A DNA stretch of 64,000 bases from Micropterix aruncella (Eukaryota; Arthropoda; Insecta; Lepidoptera; Micropterigidae). The position numbers and the translations under genes are program-made. The notes beneath the pieces were generated by a model that was given only the letters and a program-made list of their open reading frames with translations, ran no database searches and was not told the origin of the DNA. The DNA is taken from assembly GCA_944548615.1 (NCBI GenBank), contig OX155963.1, positions 29,467,659 through 29,531,658 on the forward strand, given 5' to 3'. How positions within the stretch are numbered: the stretch's first letter is position 1; each line of letters starts with the position of its first letter. This document shows positions 12,958 through 24,010 of the stretch, one piece after another.

Positions 12958-13190
12958 TGTGAATGTCACATGTCAAATTTCAGCTCAGTGGAGGAATACA
13001 CACACAGACACGCACAAACACACACATACACACACACATAAAGACACAGACTCAGAGACAGCCATTTCAGTCTGGTAATTGTCTTAATCGTCTGGGGGGG
13101 GGGGGGGGGGTCAAAATGGATATTTCCGTCTTCACCTCGAAACTAGCGCGTTCACAATACTTTCCCTTGGACCAGGAAGTAAAATGAATG

Positions 13191-14148
13191 GATCCTGCAT
13201 GGAGGGTTAAGCCCGCGACTGATTAACGAAGCGACTGGTTAACCGACTCCCTCCTATTAACAACACCGAAGCAAACTTATTGCAAAACATCGCAGCGCCT
13301 TCGTAGCGTAATACTAGCCGGCCATAATAAAACGTAGCAGACATAGCTGTGTCGTTACTATAACTTGATAGAAACAAAAACTTTCGTTTTATAACTTGAT
13401 ATGGCCGTGTAACTTACGTCATCATATGTTAACAGTTCTATCGGTTATAGATGAACACGCATTTGTAGATGGGACATCTCCAATCACGATCCAACTTCAC
13501 ATCCCTCGAGCACTCCCCTTAGCATAACCCGCTATTTTTATCGTACCTACAAGCCATGCGCCAATGTCACGGATCGCAAATCAAAATGTTCTGTTACATA
13601 AGCCGGTCTCAAGAAAGAATTTTAAATAATTATTTTACGCTTCGAAATCCATTAATGGATTGTTAATACCATCCACGAATGATGTTAATGATGTTATTAA
13701 TGAATTATGATGTCAATTAAGTATCAATATAAATAATATAATAACTTATATTATATATATTAATGAGGTAATAGTAGAATCGGATACATAATTTTCTGAC
13801 GTAAAATTTGTAATATTAATTTTATATATCTCATTTCATGAATATACGGATATGAAAATATACCGGTTACAATGCTGCTTTTGCCCATAACACTGATTAA
13901 AAGCAAATGGAGATACGTTGGACCATTGATTATTAGGGTATTGATTGCTCAATGCCATAGGACATTTTGACAACCCTTCTATTTTGGCTATATTTAGGTG
14001 TAGCTGATAGCATTGTCCGGCAAAGCTAATAGCAATTTAGTATTATCTATATGAACTTTGAAATCAATGCTTTTTTTTTAAAGCACTAATTGATTATAAA
14101 AAAAAATAATAATTCGACCAAAGATAACAAAAATAGCATTCAATTACT
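13191..14148. other. Unassigned
   Basis: No gene recognised. Moderate GC at 13190-13620, then AT-rich. One CCATTGATTATTAGGG phrase at 13922 resembles short motifs at 12615 and 29619, but no element boundaries are visible. Confidence 0.3.
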
Positions 14149-14283
14149 GTGCGATGCATTCTTTTTGAGCTCTACAACTACATGCTCAGGTCACACGTAT
14201 TGCATTTATTGCACTGCACTGCACACCAATGCACTGAAACCAAAAAAGGGATAGGCATATTTTATACCTGTGAGAATGACGGA

Positions 14284-14490
14284 GAGAGGTTGAGTTTACG
14301 CGTGACTCTAATGATTCTCGTCGAAGCCAGCCGTTTAACGGTACAGTCAGACGATTACATAACTAATAGATTCGTTTAGTGTTAAGTTGAATTGGGCTGT
14401 GATAATTTTTCAGTATATACGTGATTGTCTCAGCGGCCCGTCGTTTCGCGGTACAATCAGAAGAGTAACAAATAAATACGTTTTGTGTTG
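14284..14490 (+). repeat. Duplicated subterminal block upstream of the ORF
   Basis: Two direct copies about 130 bases apart share a GCC.GCCGTTT..CGGTACA core, TCAGA.GA and TAACA..TAA...ATACGTTT. Position just upstream of the ORF and inside the inverted repeat suggests transposase-binding or promoter repeats. No TATA box is evident. Confidence 0.5.
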
Positions 14491-14606
14491 TATTTTGTCT
14501 TCGTGTTCTGTGTTGTGATCGTGCGTTCGACTGTGCTGAATCCCAGGAGGTACAGTAGGTAAATAACTTTATTTTCTATTATTTCTTGTCGTGATCGTCG
14601 TTTAAT

Positions 14607-15080
14607 ATGCCGTTAAAAACAAAATTGGGAAATAAGACGCTGAAATCCCAGACAAGGGAATTAATATCAAATATTTACCATTTCATGAAAGATGAAGCGA
14701 AATTCGGAATAACAATTGAATTGCAAGCGGTCTTAAAAAGGCTTTCTGCTGCTAGTAAAATATCTATCGCGTCAATAAAGGGATATGTAGCGAAAAAGAA
14801 CGTTTCTTTTAAACTGGACGATGCTATGACACACGCCATAGATAAAATTGAAACAATGTCAACCAGAGACTCCCAATGTTGGACTAATGTTTGTCGTCAT
14901 GTTATCGATATAGAAAACAAATATAGGCTAACCGAACCGGTGTTAGATAGAATTTTAGACAATCTATCATTTGTAGTAAATACGGGAAGTAGTGATGAAG
15001 AAATGAACGCAGTTAATTTAGATGAAAGTAGATCTGAAAACAGTGACAGTGATTTAGAAGGAATATATCCACTTCAATGA
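14607..15080 (+). CDS. Transposase-derived 157-aa protein lacking a DDE core
   Basis: Intact ATG-to-stop frame. Residues about 13-68 (for example SQTRELISNIYHFMKDEAKF, then a Ser-rich turn and SIASIKGYVAKK) resemble the N-terminal helix-turn-helix of DDE transposases found in insect genomes. Residues about 88-125 (CWTNVCRHVIDIENKYRL, then a VLDRILDNLSFVV segment) and the acidic Ser/Asp/Glu tail (130-155) resemble the C-terminal end of the same proteins. The catalytic middle, normally over 150 residues, is missing: the frame jumps from DNA-binding domain to tail without a stop. This could be a deletion derivative kept open by chance or a DNA-binding repressor. Codon use is AT-rich like the surroundings. 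It sits centrally between 24-bp inverted repeats. Family assignment is by eye and moderate. Confidence 0.6.
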   Translation: MPLKTKLGNKTLKSQTRELISNIYHFMKDEAKFGITIELQAVLKRLSAASKISIASIKGYVAKKNVSFKLDDAMTHAIDKIETMSTRDSQCWTNVCRHVIDIENKYRLTEPVLDRILDNLSFVVNTGSSDEEMNAVNLDESRSENSDSDLEGIYPLQ

Positions 15081-15850
15081 ATAATACTATGTGTCTTACT
15101 GTGTACTGTAAAATTGAGGCACATATAATTATAATAATAGTTTGGACAGTGAAAGGTGATCGTATTGTGTTGTAAGCAGAGTCTATAAAAGTATTGTGTT
15201 TGAGATGTACTGTTATAATTGAGGCTCCTAATATATAAGTGGTAATAGTTTGGAAAGTGAAACATGATTGTTTTGTGTTTTTGTGTCACAATCCTAATGT
15301 TATTTTCCACATAATTATATATTACACCGTATTATAAACCAAACTAATTATCGATATTACATCATGGACGGTTATGCATGTAATGCATGTGTTAATCGCT
15401 AATGAACTTATAGTACAGTCATTCTCTAAAACAATACTGTTAGGATGGCTAGTCGATTTTGTACGTCGAAATTAAGTTTTTTTTATTTTGTATTCATCAC
15501 TTCAATATTTTTTTTTTTTTTTATTTTATTTGATTAAAAAAATTACACCGTTTGTAGTAACAAATGGTTGCGTCGCTCCTAACTAGGCATAGCCGATCTA
15601 TTTTGAATATTTATATTTTATTGTGAAATTACTTGTTTTCTGCCTGCCTTTTTTCTTTCTGTTTCATGTCTTCAATTCACGGGGACATCGATGAAGTAAA
15701 TACATGGACCGGGGACATGAAATATTTTTGAATTATTGATTATATATAAATTATGGACAATAATAGTACCAAAAAAGTGGTCACTGGTTTTCTTTGGCGG
15801 TTCTTTCCAGTGGAATCTTACTTGTAGAACTCGCCGGAAAAAATAGGAAA
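15081..15850. other. 3' region of the transposase-derived element
   Basis: AT-rich. Two related direct segments at about 15116-15175 and 15215-15275 share ATTGAGGC, CATATAAT/ATATAAGT, TAATAGTTTGGA and AGTGAAA, then GTGTTTTGTG-like text. The minus-strand 78-codon frame here is an artefact of this duplication. No further coding seen. Confidence 0.4.
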
Positions 15851-16180
15851 AAGTACAATTACTGTCTTTTGACGTTCAGTATGTGTATATTATGTATTTA
15901 CATTGAATAAAAATATTTGAAATTGAATTTGAATTTGTTAATTAGACTATAAAAGCCAATTTTAAATTTTCAATACATCATCACGATATCAAATATTCTG
16001 TCGTTGGCTGTACATGCCTTGGTTTTAAGGAAAACGGCGAAGTCCGTTACATATAGCGGCTCTAGTCTAGCACGAGGCCATTTGATTTTCTTTCTCATGT
16101 GCAGTTTTGACGAGGTTGTGTTTAATCTGTGTAAGCATTTTTGAGACTGTGGTCGAGAGCTCAAAAAGAATGCATCGCAC

Positions 16181-16569
16181 GATACTAATGATCCGCAGTG
16201 AAATGTTCCCAAAAAGCATCGTTATGAAATATTATGTCCCTAAAGAAATACTAGAATAAGTCCTACTATTTTACACTTATATAATACAGTTAATTACAAT
16301 CATGTCCCTTCTGGCGTAAACCGTGATAACAGAGTGGTTAATTATGTTTTTATTTTATTTTTTGATTTTTATTGCAGTACTTACAAAAGCGTGTTTTTAT
16401 TTTTTAACTAATATTTTATTTTTTACTTTTTAGTTTTATCACAAAATGTGATTGACTAAAAAGTAGTAATATATATTATTAATAATAATAAAAATAATAA
16501 AAAGCTTTATCTTACAGCTAACCATAACCTAATATATCATTAGTCCTACCACAATCTTATCATTCATGA
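16181..16569. other. Unassigned AT-rich spacer
   Basis: Poly-T and (TAA)n rich; no feature recognised. Confidence 0.35.
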
Positions 16570-17065
16570 TTAGATGATGATCTTAAGACGATTCCAACAA
16601 GCCCAAGCACGGTAAAGATGCGTTGTTACATTATAGAATTCCAGTGCCAACCTTCCGGCGCCATCACCAGACTCTGGAAAACATTCATGATCAGAGTACA
16701 TCTCAAGCGGATTCCAATAAGCATAAACGCGGCTGAGATACGTTTTTTCGCTAAAGAATTCCAGTGCCAACCTTCCGGCTCCATCATCAGACTCTGGAAT
16801 TCTTAAATGTTCAGAGTACATTTCAAGCCAAATCCAACAAACCCCAACACGGCTCAGATACTTCGTTTCATTATGGAGTTACAGTGTCTACCTTTCGCCT
16901 CCATCATCAGATCAGCTCGATGGTACCATATAATAATATTGTCATCAAAATTTCACACATTTGCCAAGTTGCCAAGTTGATACGACAATCAGAAGGGTTG
17001 AAATTCGGTTTCATAAATTCCGTTACATTGATAGATTCATTCATATAGGAAGCGTGATAAAAATG
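16570..17065. repeat. 120-bp tandem repeat, family T, locus 1
   Basis: Three diverged units with an exact 120-base period: the phrase CCAGTGCCAACCTTCCGGC recurs at 16640, 16760 and 16880 (the last degraded). The array runs into a CATCATCAGATCAGCTCGA block, then a tail with GGAAGCGTGATAAAAATGA. The same unit, period and tail occur at 49080-49548. Minisatellites like this occur inside some non-autonomous Helitrons; I see no clean Helitron ends here. Confidence 0.85.
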
Positions 17066-17364
17066 AAGTCTATTGAAACTGTTGTAAATATTAAAAAAAA
17101 CACATTTTTTTCTAAATTTATTGAATAGTTTTTTATGTTTTTATAAGTATTTTGAAAAAAATAGGCTGACTTTTTAGTAACGATATTTTTCAATAAACTT
17201 TCACCAATGTAACATTTATATAAACATAATTGCATGCCCTATATTAGTTCGTCTAAATTATTATTAAAATATTTTAAATTCGCCCTATTTTGGGAAACTA
17301 CTGTAAAAAAAATATTTTTTTAAACATATAATCACAACAGTTGTTTTTGGCACAACTAGAGCTG
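17066..17364. other. Unassigned AT-rich spacer
   Basis: Long poly-A/poly-T stretches only. Confidence 0.35.
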
Positions 17365-17960
17365 TCTTCTATAGCGGGCGAACCCGTCATCTCAGCAAGT
17401 TTTAACGATATTAGATCGTTCTATCTCCCGTAAGGCGAGTTAATCACCCAGCGGGCCGATACTCGCGCCCTTAGTTCCAGTTGTAACCAGATTACTCCAG
17501 TCTCCCGACTTGTTACAGTTACAAGGTCGCTTGCGCGGCCCTCTCCCTTACGAAGCGGTGATACGGTGTCTACCGAATCTATCGCGGACCACGACATCTT
17601 TTGCCCGGATGTTCACCAGGGGGGTAGCCGAATGGTCGTTTTAAGAGCAGTTGCCGTAAGGTTAACAACCACTCCCGCTCTATAGAAAACAATACTGCTT
17701 CCATACTCCCCTGGCTGTCAGTCGGAATGCACAATCGATTGGCTGAGGCTGCACGGTGCGCAAACCGTCAAGGAGCGCCAAAGGTTGACTCCCAGGGGAA
17801 ACTGGTCCGCAGGCCAGAGTCCTACCTGGGGTCACACTTCTGCGTGGAGGCCACCGGATGGGTGGCGACCCGCGAGTTTGGCCGACCCAAAATACATGGG
17901 CCTTAGTGTCCAAACTGCAACAGGGCCCATTAGCTCTTGAATGAGCGCGACTCCCATTCC
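17365..17960 (-). repeat. Family R, copy 1 (reverse orientation)
   Basis: GC-rich dispersed repeat. Strand is given relative to the full copy at 47018-47690, taken as plus. This copy starts with GCGGGCGAACCCGTCATCTC and TTTTAACGATATTAGATCGT, passes a CCCTTACGAAGCGGTGA block and a CACAATCGATTGGCTGA block, and fades in the right part. No coding potential is conserved between copies. Confidence 0.8.
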
Positions 17961-18440
17961 GAGGGCTCGAGATTATACCCTGTATCGTAAAAGCTTCGCT
18001 TTCGCTTGCGGTCTAGAAGCTCGCAGTAGAAAATTCCCTTCTCAACTTTGTTTGGGCCTCCAGGACATATAACCTCTGCACCAGCGCAGCCGTCACATTA
18101 CGTATGCCTCTATGCCATGGTTTTATGCCGGACGTAGGAGTTTTATGTTTCTTAAGTGGATGTTCACCAACTCCTTGAAGCACTGTAACTAGGACATGTT
18201 AAGTATGCGAATTTGTTTCGGATAAAGAACCACTTTTCTAAAGAATATAGGACATTCGGCAGTACAATCGCCGTACATACATATATTTTCGTATCTAACT
18301 TCATAATAAAACCGGAGGAAGACTATGAATTAGGTTTGTCAACAGCGGACAAAGCAGCCTTAATTTTAATATTAAAATATCAGCATCAAGGTCGCATTTT
18401 GACGCTATTGCGTTTCTCAAACGTGCCAATGGCCCCCAAT
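17961..18440. other. Spacer between two opposed R copies
   Basis: Contains a 98-codon plus-strand frame (18213-18509) without recognised domain. It lies between a reverse and a forward R copy and may be the loop of an inverted pair. Confidence 0.3.
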
Positions 18441-19080
18441 GGTGCTCTGCTTGGGCTTGGGCCTGATGGCTTGCCTGTGTTTCTTAGGTCAACTCAACTC
18501 ACGGTTTAGCTCCTATCCGGTAGCCTCCTCGGAGAGGCACTCAAACTGGAAGGGCCGCTGTGAACTCTGCCTGCGGTTGTTATGGCATTTGTTGACAGTA
18601 GGGATCGGAGGCTCCGATTCGGATAACCACTTCGGTCGGAACTGGGTGTTTTGCGCACCGTGCGGCGTCAGACAATCGCCTGCGCAATCCGGCGAATAAC
18701 CTTCCAGAGTCAGGAAACCGTTTCTTAAAAAGCGAGGGTAGTACGAACTACGAATTACGGTAAAGGTCGCGCAAGCTATCACGAACCTGTGACCAGACTG
18801 GAGGATGGAGAAATCTATCCAAATCTGGTAGTAAGGGCGCAAGGAGGTCCGCTCGTACTCTTACTTTGACTATATATTTTGTAGTCTTTGCGTTCCATCC
18901 CATGGGAGATAAGATAGCAAGGGCCGATATAGCTCCCTGGAGTGGCAGGTTCGACCGTGCCAATTGCCATCTCCTTACTATCTACTAATAGATACGAACT
19001 AGAAACTATACAGGAACACTGCAAGATTGCCACATCGACTTGCTGCATGGCTTGTGAAAATCAATCGTAGTAGTCGTTCT
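18441..19080 (+). repeat. Family R, copy 2 (forward, diverged)
   Basis: Left half (18495-18720) has the R pattern CTATCCGGTAGCCTCC and TTGCGCACCGTGCGGCGTCA, then a GGAATAACC-like end. The right half (18730-19080) is more diverged but keeps the order of an AACTGGTAG-type block, compare 56293. Together with copy 1 it forms an inverted pair. Confidence 0.6.
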
Positions 19081-19734
19081 GATTGGCTTCATCCTTGCTT
19101 ATCACGAACGGACACGACCTAACTAATGTCGCTACACGACTACGACCCTAACGAGTATATATTGATGACTTTAAGTCAGATACAGGTTGTTACATATTTA
19201 TTACAAGCCATCCCACGGTTATAAAGTTATTAATTTTGTTAAAAAATATTTTAAGAACAATAATTATTGTTCGTTTTAATTGCTCCGTTAATAAAGAAAA
19301 CAGCTGTCGTCACAGAGATTTCGTCGTCAACTGTCTTCACAGAGAATGAGCCAAAGACTTATAAAAGGAAAATATTTTGAATAAGCATATATATTTAAAA
19401 AATATATTCACAACTTGTGCTCCTAAGTTTTATTAAATTGAAATTGTATGGTTAGTCTGTCATCATTAGATAAACATTTTTTTGAATACCTTATATGTCA
19501 CATTCATGTTTATTTCGGAATGGATCAAGTTGTATAATCTCGGCGTTATGAAAGAGTCATTTTCTTATACAAATAATGTTTTCATCCTGGGTATTACTAA
19601 AATGTTTTTTTAAAATTTGTCTCGTCGGTCTTCGGTTCTGAAATATTATGAAATTTTAATTATTATCCAAATACAGCTTAGAGAGGAAAGTTTAAAAAAA
19701 AGTTGCCTACAATCAAGGACGTTATCTTCCATTT
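19081..19734. other. Unassigned
   Basis: AT-rich, no gene or repeat copy recognised. Confidence 0.3.
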
Positions 19735-20290
19735 GTCTTAATATGTCAGCCCTTGTAGCGTCGCCGAAACATCGGGTGATATAAATTTCACAGGGTAAAT
19801 TTAGTTTTTGTCTTATTTATAATGTCGGACAACCGCGATAGTCTCCGATTTAATACAATAAGACAGTGTTTTTCAACCAGTGGGTCGCGACCCCCTATGG
19901 GGCCACGAAGAGACCCCCGGGGATCGCAGGCTATTGAAAAATCGGAAATATTACAAAATCTTAATTTATATAATACAAACATTTACAGCTTCGGAAATGA
20001 AACATATTTATTTTGTGTTTTGCTATTGCTATTTTAAAACTTTATGCTGATCTAAGAAGGAAACAGGCACAGTCTTGCAAGTGATAAACAGTTAAAATTA
20101 ATGTGATTTTGCCACAGATTTAACAAAAACTTTATTTATTGGATGCCTAATTACGCTGTGGAAGAAACTAAGGGGGTCAAGGGAACTAAGTTACAGTGTA
20201 AGAGGGGTCGCGTAAGAGTTTTTTTTTACCAAAAATGGGTCGCGATCTTACAAAGGTTGAAAAACACTGCAATAAGAGAACTCTACAAAA
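19735..20290 (+). repeat. Family P right arm, interrupted by a hAT MITE
   Basis: Reads GCGTCGCCGAAACATCGGGT, then AAATTTCACAGGGTAAATTT, CTTATTTATAATGTC and ACAACCGCGATAGTCTCCGA, the right half of palindromic family P (full copies at 30665-30885 and 48774-48932). The hAT MITE lies just after the CCGATTTAA end. Confidence 0.65.
19864..20269. mobile_element. hAT-type MITE with 8-bp target duplication
   Basis: 406 bases with ends CAGTGTTTTTCAACC and its reverse complement GGTTGAAAAACACTG. It is flanked by perfect CAATAAGA on both sides (19856-19863, 20270-20277). Subterminal GGGTCGCGACC and ATGGGTCGCGATC blocks are also inverted. Eight-base duplication and CAGTG ends are typical of hAT. It has no coding capacity. 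The intact duplication suggests a fairly recent insertion. Confidence 0.92.
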
Positions 20291-21227
20291 TTTTAAACCC
20301 TTATATATATCTTATAGGTATAATAAAAGTTTTGAGCTGTCCGCTAATCTGCATGAGGGTCCGATTTACATTCGTCGGGAGTAGGTAACAAGTTTTAACG
20401 GTGAGACTAAAAACATATGGCATTTTCCCAGACTTGCCGATAATCTTATCGGTGGAAGCGATTGCCAACATTTTGTATAATCCTTTTATTTTTTAGGATT
20501 ACTCCGAAAACCATTCTTTTAAACGAGTGCTGAATTTCCTACCTCTTTGTATTAAACGCCAAATGGACCATTCTTTTATTACATCTGGGTGACGACAGCG
20601 TTGTCCTTAATGTGAAATATTTTTGACGCAGCAAGATGTCAAAAATATTTCTTTAACATTATAATATTATTCCAAATCATAATAATAATAAAAAATTAAA
20701 TAATAAATATTAAATATAAAATATATTTTTTTAATTGATAGCGGTAAGAAATCGAGATATCGGTCGTTACGTTACATTGCGATAGCGATGATAACAGTGT
20801 CCGTAATTCCGTATAAAAGGATTATTAGAAAATGCGATTGAAGTCATTGACTATGCGCGACAGAATGTCTCTAACCCCTAAACTTGTGAAGTAAAAACTC
20901 GGTCCTACCTTTTGCATCCCGGAAGGGACGTTACACATTCGTATTGTTAAAATATTGTTTCTGTTTACTTATTTTTTACAAAACAAATTATATACCTACT
21001 TATCCAATATAATGTTTGGTTTCCATTATTAAATTTTAATCATTTGTTTACATCCTAACTAAATTAAATACTAATGCTCCATCAGGTGGGTAATTTACTT
21101 TAAATATCTATAATACTATGAGAGCAACATATTGTAAGAAAAATGTATCACTGTAGTAGTCAAAAATAGGCTAAAAAAAATACCTCTAGCTTGTTTTTCA
21201 AGCTATTATGGGATAGGTATAATACGG
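20291..21227. other. Unassigned AT-rich spacer
   Basis: No gene recognised. Short imperfect inverted text CCATTCTTTTA occurs at 20511 and 20570. Confidence 0.3.
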
Positions 21228-21360
21228 AATCGGAGATTATCGCGGTTGTTTGCCATTATGTTATAAATATAGGATAAAACGAATTTACTGTATGAAATTT
21301 GTAGCACCCGATCTTTCGGCGACGTTGCAGCTACCGTTCTCCAGGTTAGACTAAAGTATT
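21228..21360. repeat. Family P left arm
   Basis: AATCGGAGATTATCGCGGTT then GTTATAAATATAGGATAAAACG, AATTTACTGTATGAAATTTG and a TCGGCGACGTTGCAGC block: the left half of family P. It lies just beyond the 3' end of the Penelope-like remnant, which suggests, but does not prove, a link between the two. Confidence 0.6.
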
Positions 21361-21539
21361 GTCAATCATCATCCGTTGTTCTGCGGGTAGGCTGCAAAAT
21401 GCTACTGTTACTCCGCAAATTATAACGGTGGTGGGGCGGCAGGGTCGGCGCGCGCGAATTTTGCAAAACCGCTGTGCACACTACGCTCTATGCATCCTAG
21501 GTCACGTCCTTGCGCTCGGCGATGGGCATTGATCACATT

Positions 21540-21886
21540 TTAAGAAGAGGGTTCCACGAAGAAAAGTTTGTAACCGTCGTCTCTATTGGAGTGCAGGGTT
21601 TTTCTTATTTCAATGGCTTTCCGGATCATGAATGGAAAGTAAAACTGTTCTTTAGATAGTACTATAGGATTTTGAAACTCTATCCAGTGGTTACTTTCGC
21701 TATGTGTTCGCATATCGCCGATTTTCCTCATTGAACATTTTTAACAGCTTTGATGTGTTCTATCAGTCGAGTGGGTATGGGCCTTTTCGTTTGACCATCA
21801 TAGGCTGAACCATAGCTGCCGTCGATTTTATACTCATGCCCGGGGTTTGCAGTGGTATTACATCCTTTAGAGGCCTCATAAATCGG
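21540..21886 (-). pseudogene. Penelope-like element, GIY-YIG endonuclease C-terminus (degenerate)
   Basis: The minus strand reads a GIY-YIG-like core HEYKIDGSYGSAYDGQTKRP, then TRLIEHIKAVKN, a stop, KSAICEHIAK, and in a shifted frame HWIEFQNPIVL followed by RKAIEIRKTLHSNRDDGY and a stop. This order (YK-x-CG-x-YIG-x-T, R-x-EH, KSA-x-EH, H-x-I-x-F, R-x-AIEI-K, NRD-x-G) is the C-terminal endonuclease of Penelope-like retroelements, which nicks target DNA for priming. Key positions are already lost: the usual Cys and the second GIY-YIG isoleucine are replaced, and two stops plus a frameshift break it. The reverse-transcriptase half is not recognisable upstream (21887-22600). Palindromic family P flanks its 3' side. 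Confidence 0.7.
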
Positions 21887-22824
21887 GATATATTTACGTC
21901 TATAATTAATACGTTTATACCTGGTGCTATCAATAAAGTAATCAGATGTCTGGCGGTTCTTGTCACCTAAATCGTATTCTTGTCACCTATCGTGTGTGCA
22001 GAACGAAGACTTAACCAATAGTTCGCATAACTTAGCACGAATGCAGTTATTCGGCACGAATAAACCGTTAAATACGGATTATCCATTCTACCATTCAATA
22101 TCTTGTAATCGTGCGTGACTGAGTGCGTCGTCTTAGGCGGAGATAATTGTATCTAATCATCCCGTGCAAAATTACTTGTTTATAAGAATGGATAATATCC
22201 GTATTGCTCGGAGTACAGGGAGCCTGTAAAATAAACAATCATTATTATCGACAATTCGAGCATCACGTGAGTTGGCAACTTCTGTTAATGTATCCGACGT
22301 CGACTTGGGTCAAAGAAAGGGGACCTCTCCGAATAAAAGGACATTGGCATGCAAAAGTGCCCGGTCGACTCGTCCTCGTACTTATACTTAGCTACACCTT
22401 TACGTCCCCTGAGGACATTTGAATAGAGAGCCTTCAATGCGGGAAGAAACGGACGTAGGCGTCCCTCAGCTGGCCATAGCAATAGCTAGTTACTAGTGGC
22501 ACTGTATACTCTGCTAGCGGTAACATCCACGATTCAGAAAGCGGCACGTGTTGTGAATCGAAATATATCAAGAATCTGTTTCTAAAATATCTTAAATTTT
22601 CCATTAAGGATGCGGTTTCCATTGCCCAATGGGGTTTTACCATTTTACCAAGAACTAAGTTTAGACAAACATGCGCATTCTAAAACTAAAGATTGTAGAC
22701 AGAATTCAAAATGTGTCCAAAAGTATAGAAATATGTGCAAAAGTAATTAATTGATATCAAATAATATAGAAAACTTTATGGGTGTATATTACTGTTTTTA
22801 GTGGTCATTTAGTTATTTCTATAC
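21887..22824. other. Unassigned, possibly decayed Penelope-like sequence
   Basis: On the minus strand the first 100 bases continue in a frame open beyond the GIY-YIG core, but without motifs. Two minus frames at 22285-22482 and 22434-22643 show no domain. Nothing else recognised. Confidence 0.3.
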
Positions 22825-23400
22825 CGTTACATTACATTACATTTACGTCGTGTCCAACTGACGGCTACAACCCGCTCTTGGACGTGTCAAAATATATATT
22901 ATATGTATTTGTGTTAGGTAGTAAGTCTCATTACTACACTAATCTTGACTTAACATGCATTGGTTGTCAATATTTTAGCCATTAGATTAAAATAATAATA
23001 TCTAAGAAGCTTTGGAATCTATTAAAAAATATTCATCGTAAAATCTTATAACAAAACAAAATAAAGGCTTAATAATTATAAACGGCACCTACTAAAAGCC
23101 ACTCAACACAATAACTAAAATAGTCAGTAAAACGTTAAATAATCAAAACAGAAGCCTAACAATTGAAATAATCTATAATTCGAATAGATACGTACTAAAA
23201 TCTGTTCATAGTGAAATCTAAAGTAGTCAGTTAAGTAATAAAAAATCAAACTAAAGCTAAATCCTATATTTAAAAACTAAAAGTAATACGAGTATCATTA
23301 TCATTTAAATTGTTACAGTATTTGCAAAGTGATAGCCTTCGAATTCGGATCAGATTATAGAATGGAGGATCAGCATTTCCTTATTGTCTTTTTTTAATTC
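22825..23400. repeat. Dispersed family S, copy 2
   Basis: Same order as copy 1 (2258-2690): ATTACATT tandem start, a CGTGTCCAACTGACGGCTAC block, GCTCTTGGACGTGTCAAAAT, a GTTAGGTAGTAAGTCTCATT block, then a body with repeated CAGTAAAACGTTAAATAATC-type text and a CAGATTATAGAA end. Confidence 0.65.
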
Positions 23401-23424
23401 TATGGCTCGTTACCACTTGGAGGT

Positions 23425-24010
23425 GTCGCCTACAACGAACGCACCCGTCACCCCAGAAAGTTTTAACGATATTGATCGTTCTGTCTCCCGTGAGCTGAAT
23501 GTAGAAAACTTGGGATGAAATAGTCCACTATCTAGCCCGTAAGAAGCCAACGCCAACGCCTTACAGTGAGACACCAGGAATGTGCAACCAGCAAGCCGAT
23601 TTCCTGCCATTACTACCAGTTTCGGCAGGATTTCTCCGACCTCCAGACTGCTTACGGATTCGAGGTCGCTTGCGCAATCCTCTCCCTTCTGTTAGCAGTG
23701 ATTCGGAATTAAACGAATCTATCGCGTACCACGGCGTCCATTGCCCGGCTCTCACACAAGATCAGGTAGCCGATTGGTCGTTTCAAAAAGGCTGTCATGA
23801 GGTTAACGATCACCCCCCGCTCTATAGGAAACAAAGCCGTTTTCAGGCTCCCCCGGTTATGTCGGAATGCACAATTGATTGGCTGAAGCCGCATGGCGCG
23901 CAAATCATCCAGGGGGAACCGACCCGCGGGCATAGAGTCCTACCCGGGCTTGCACTTCTTTTAGGAGGCTACCGAATGGGTGCTGACCCGTGATTTGGGC
24001 CGACCCTAAC
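23425..24010 (-). repeat. Family R, copy 3 (reverse)
   Basis: Starts CCTACAACGAACGCACCCGT and TTTTAACGATATTGATCGTT, with later blocks GGTCGCTTGCGCAATCCTCT and CACAATTGATTGGCTGAAGC. The plus-strand 137-codon frame (23580-23993) is not kept in other copies and is not likely to be a gene. Confidence 0.8.

Larger units (their letters stand above)
11555..13190 (+). repeat. Dispersed family D, copy 3, interrupted twice
   Basis: D sequence is present at 11560-11592, 12406-12530 and 12961-13190 in the order expected from the uninterrupted copy at 4365-4670. The first gap holds a Harbinger-like MITE, the second a reverse-strand LINE tail. The right part carries a 17-base poly-G run (13094-13110) where copy 2 has only AGAGGTG. 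Confidence 0.75.
14149..16180. mobile_element. DNA element with 24-bp inverted repeats carrying a transposase-derived ORF
   Basis: A perfect 24-bp inverted repeat lies at 14149-14172 (begins GTGCGATGCATTCTTTTTGA) and 16157-16180. Between them are two related subterminal blocks (14284-14360 and 14412-14490, each with a CCGT/CGTTT..CGGTACA.TCAGA core), the 157-codon ORF, poly-T stretches (15478-15485, 15507-15522) and a TTTGAA-type LINE-like tail ending about 15940. No clear target duplication is seen beside the repeats, so the true ends may lie slightly elsewhere. Confidence 0.6.
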
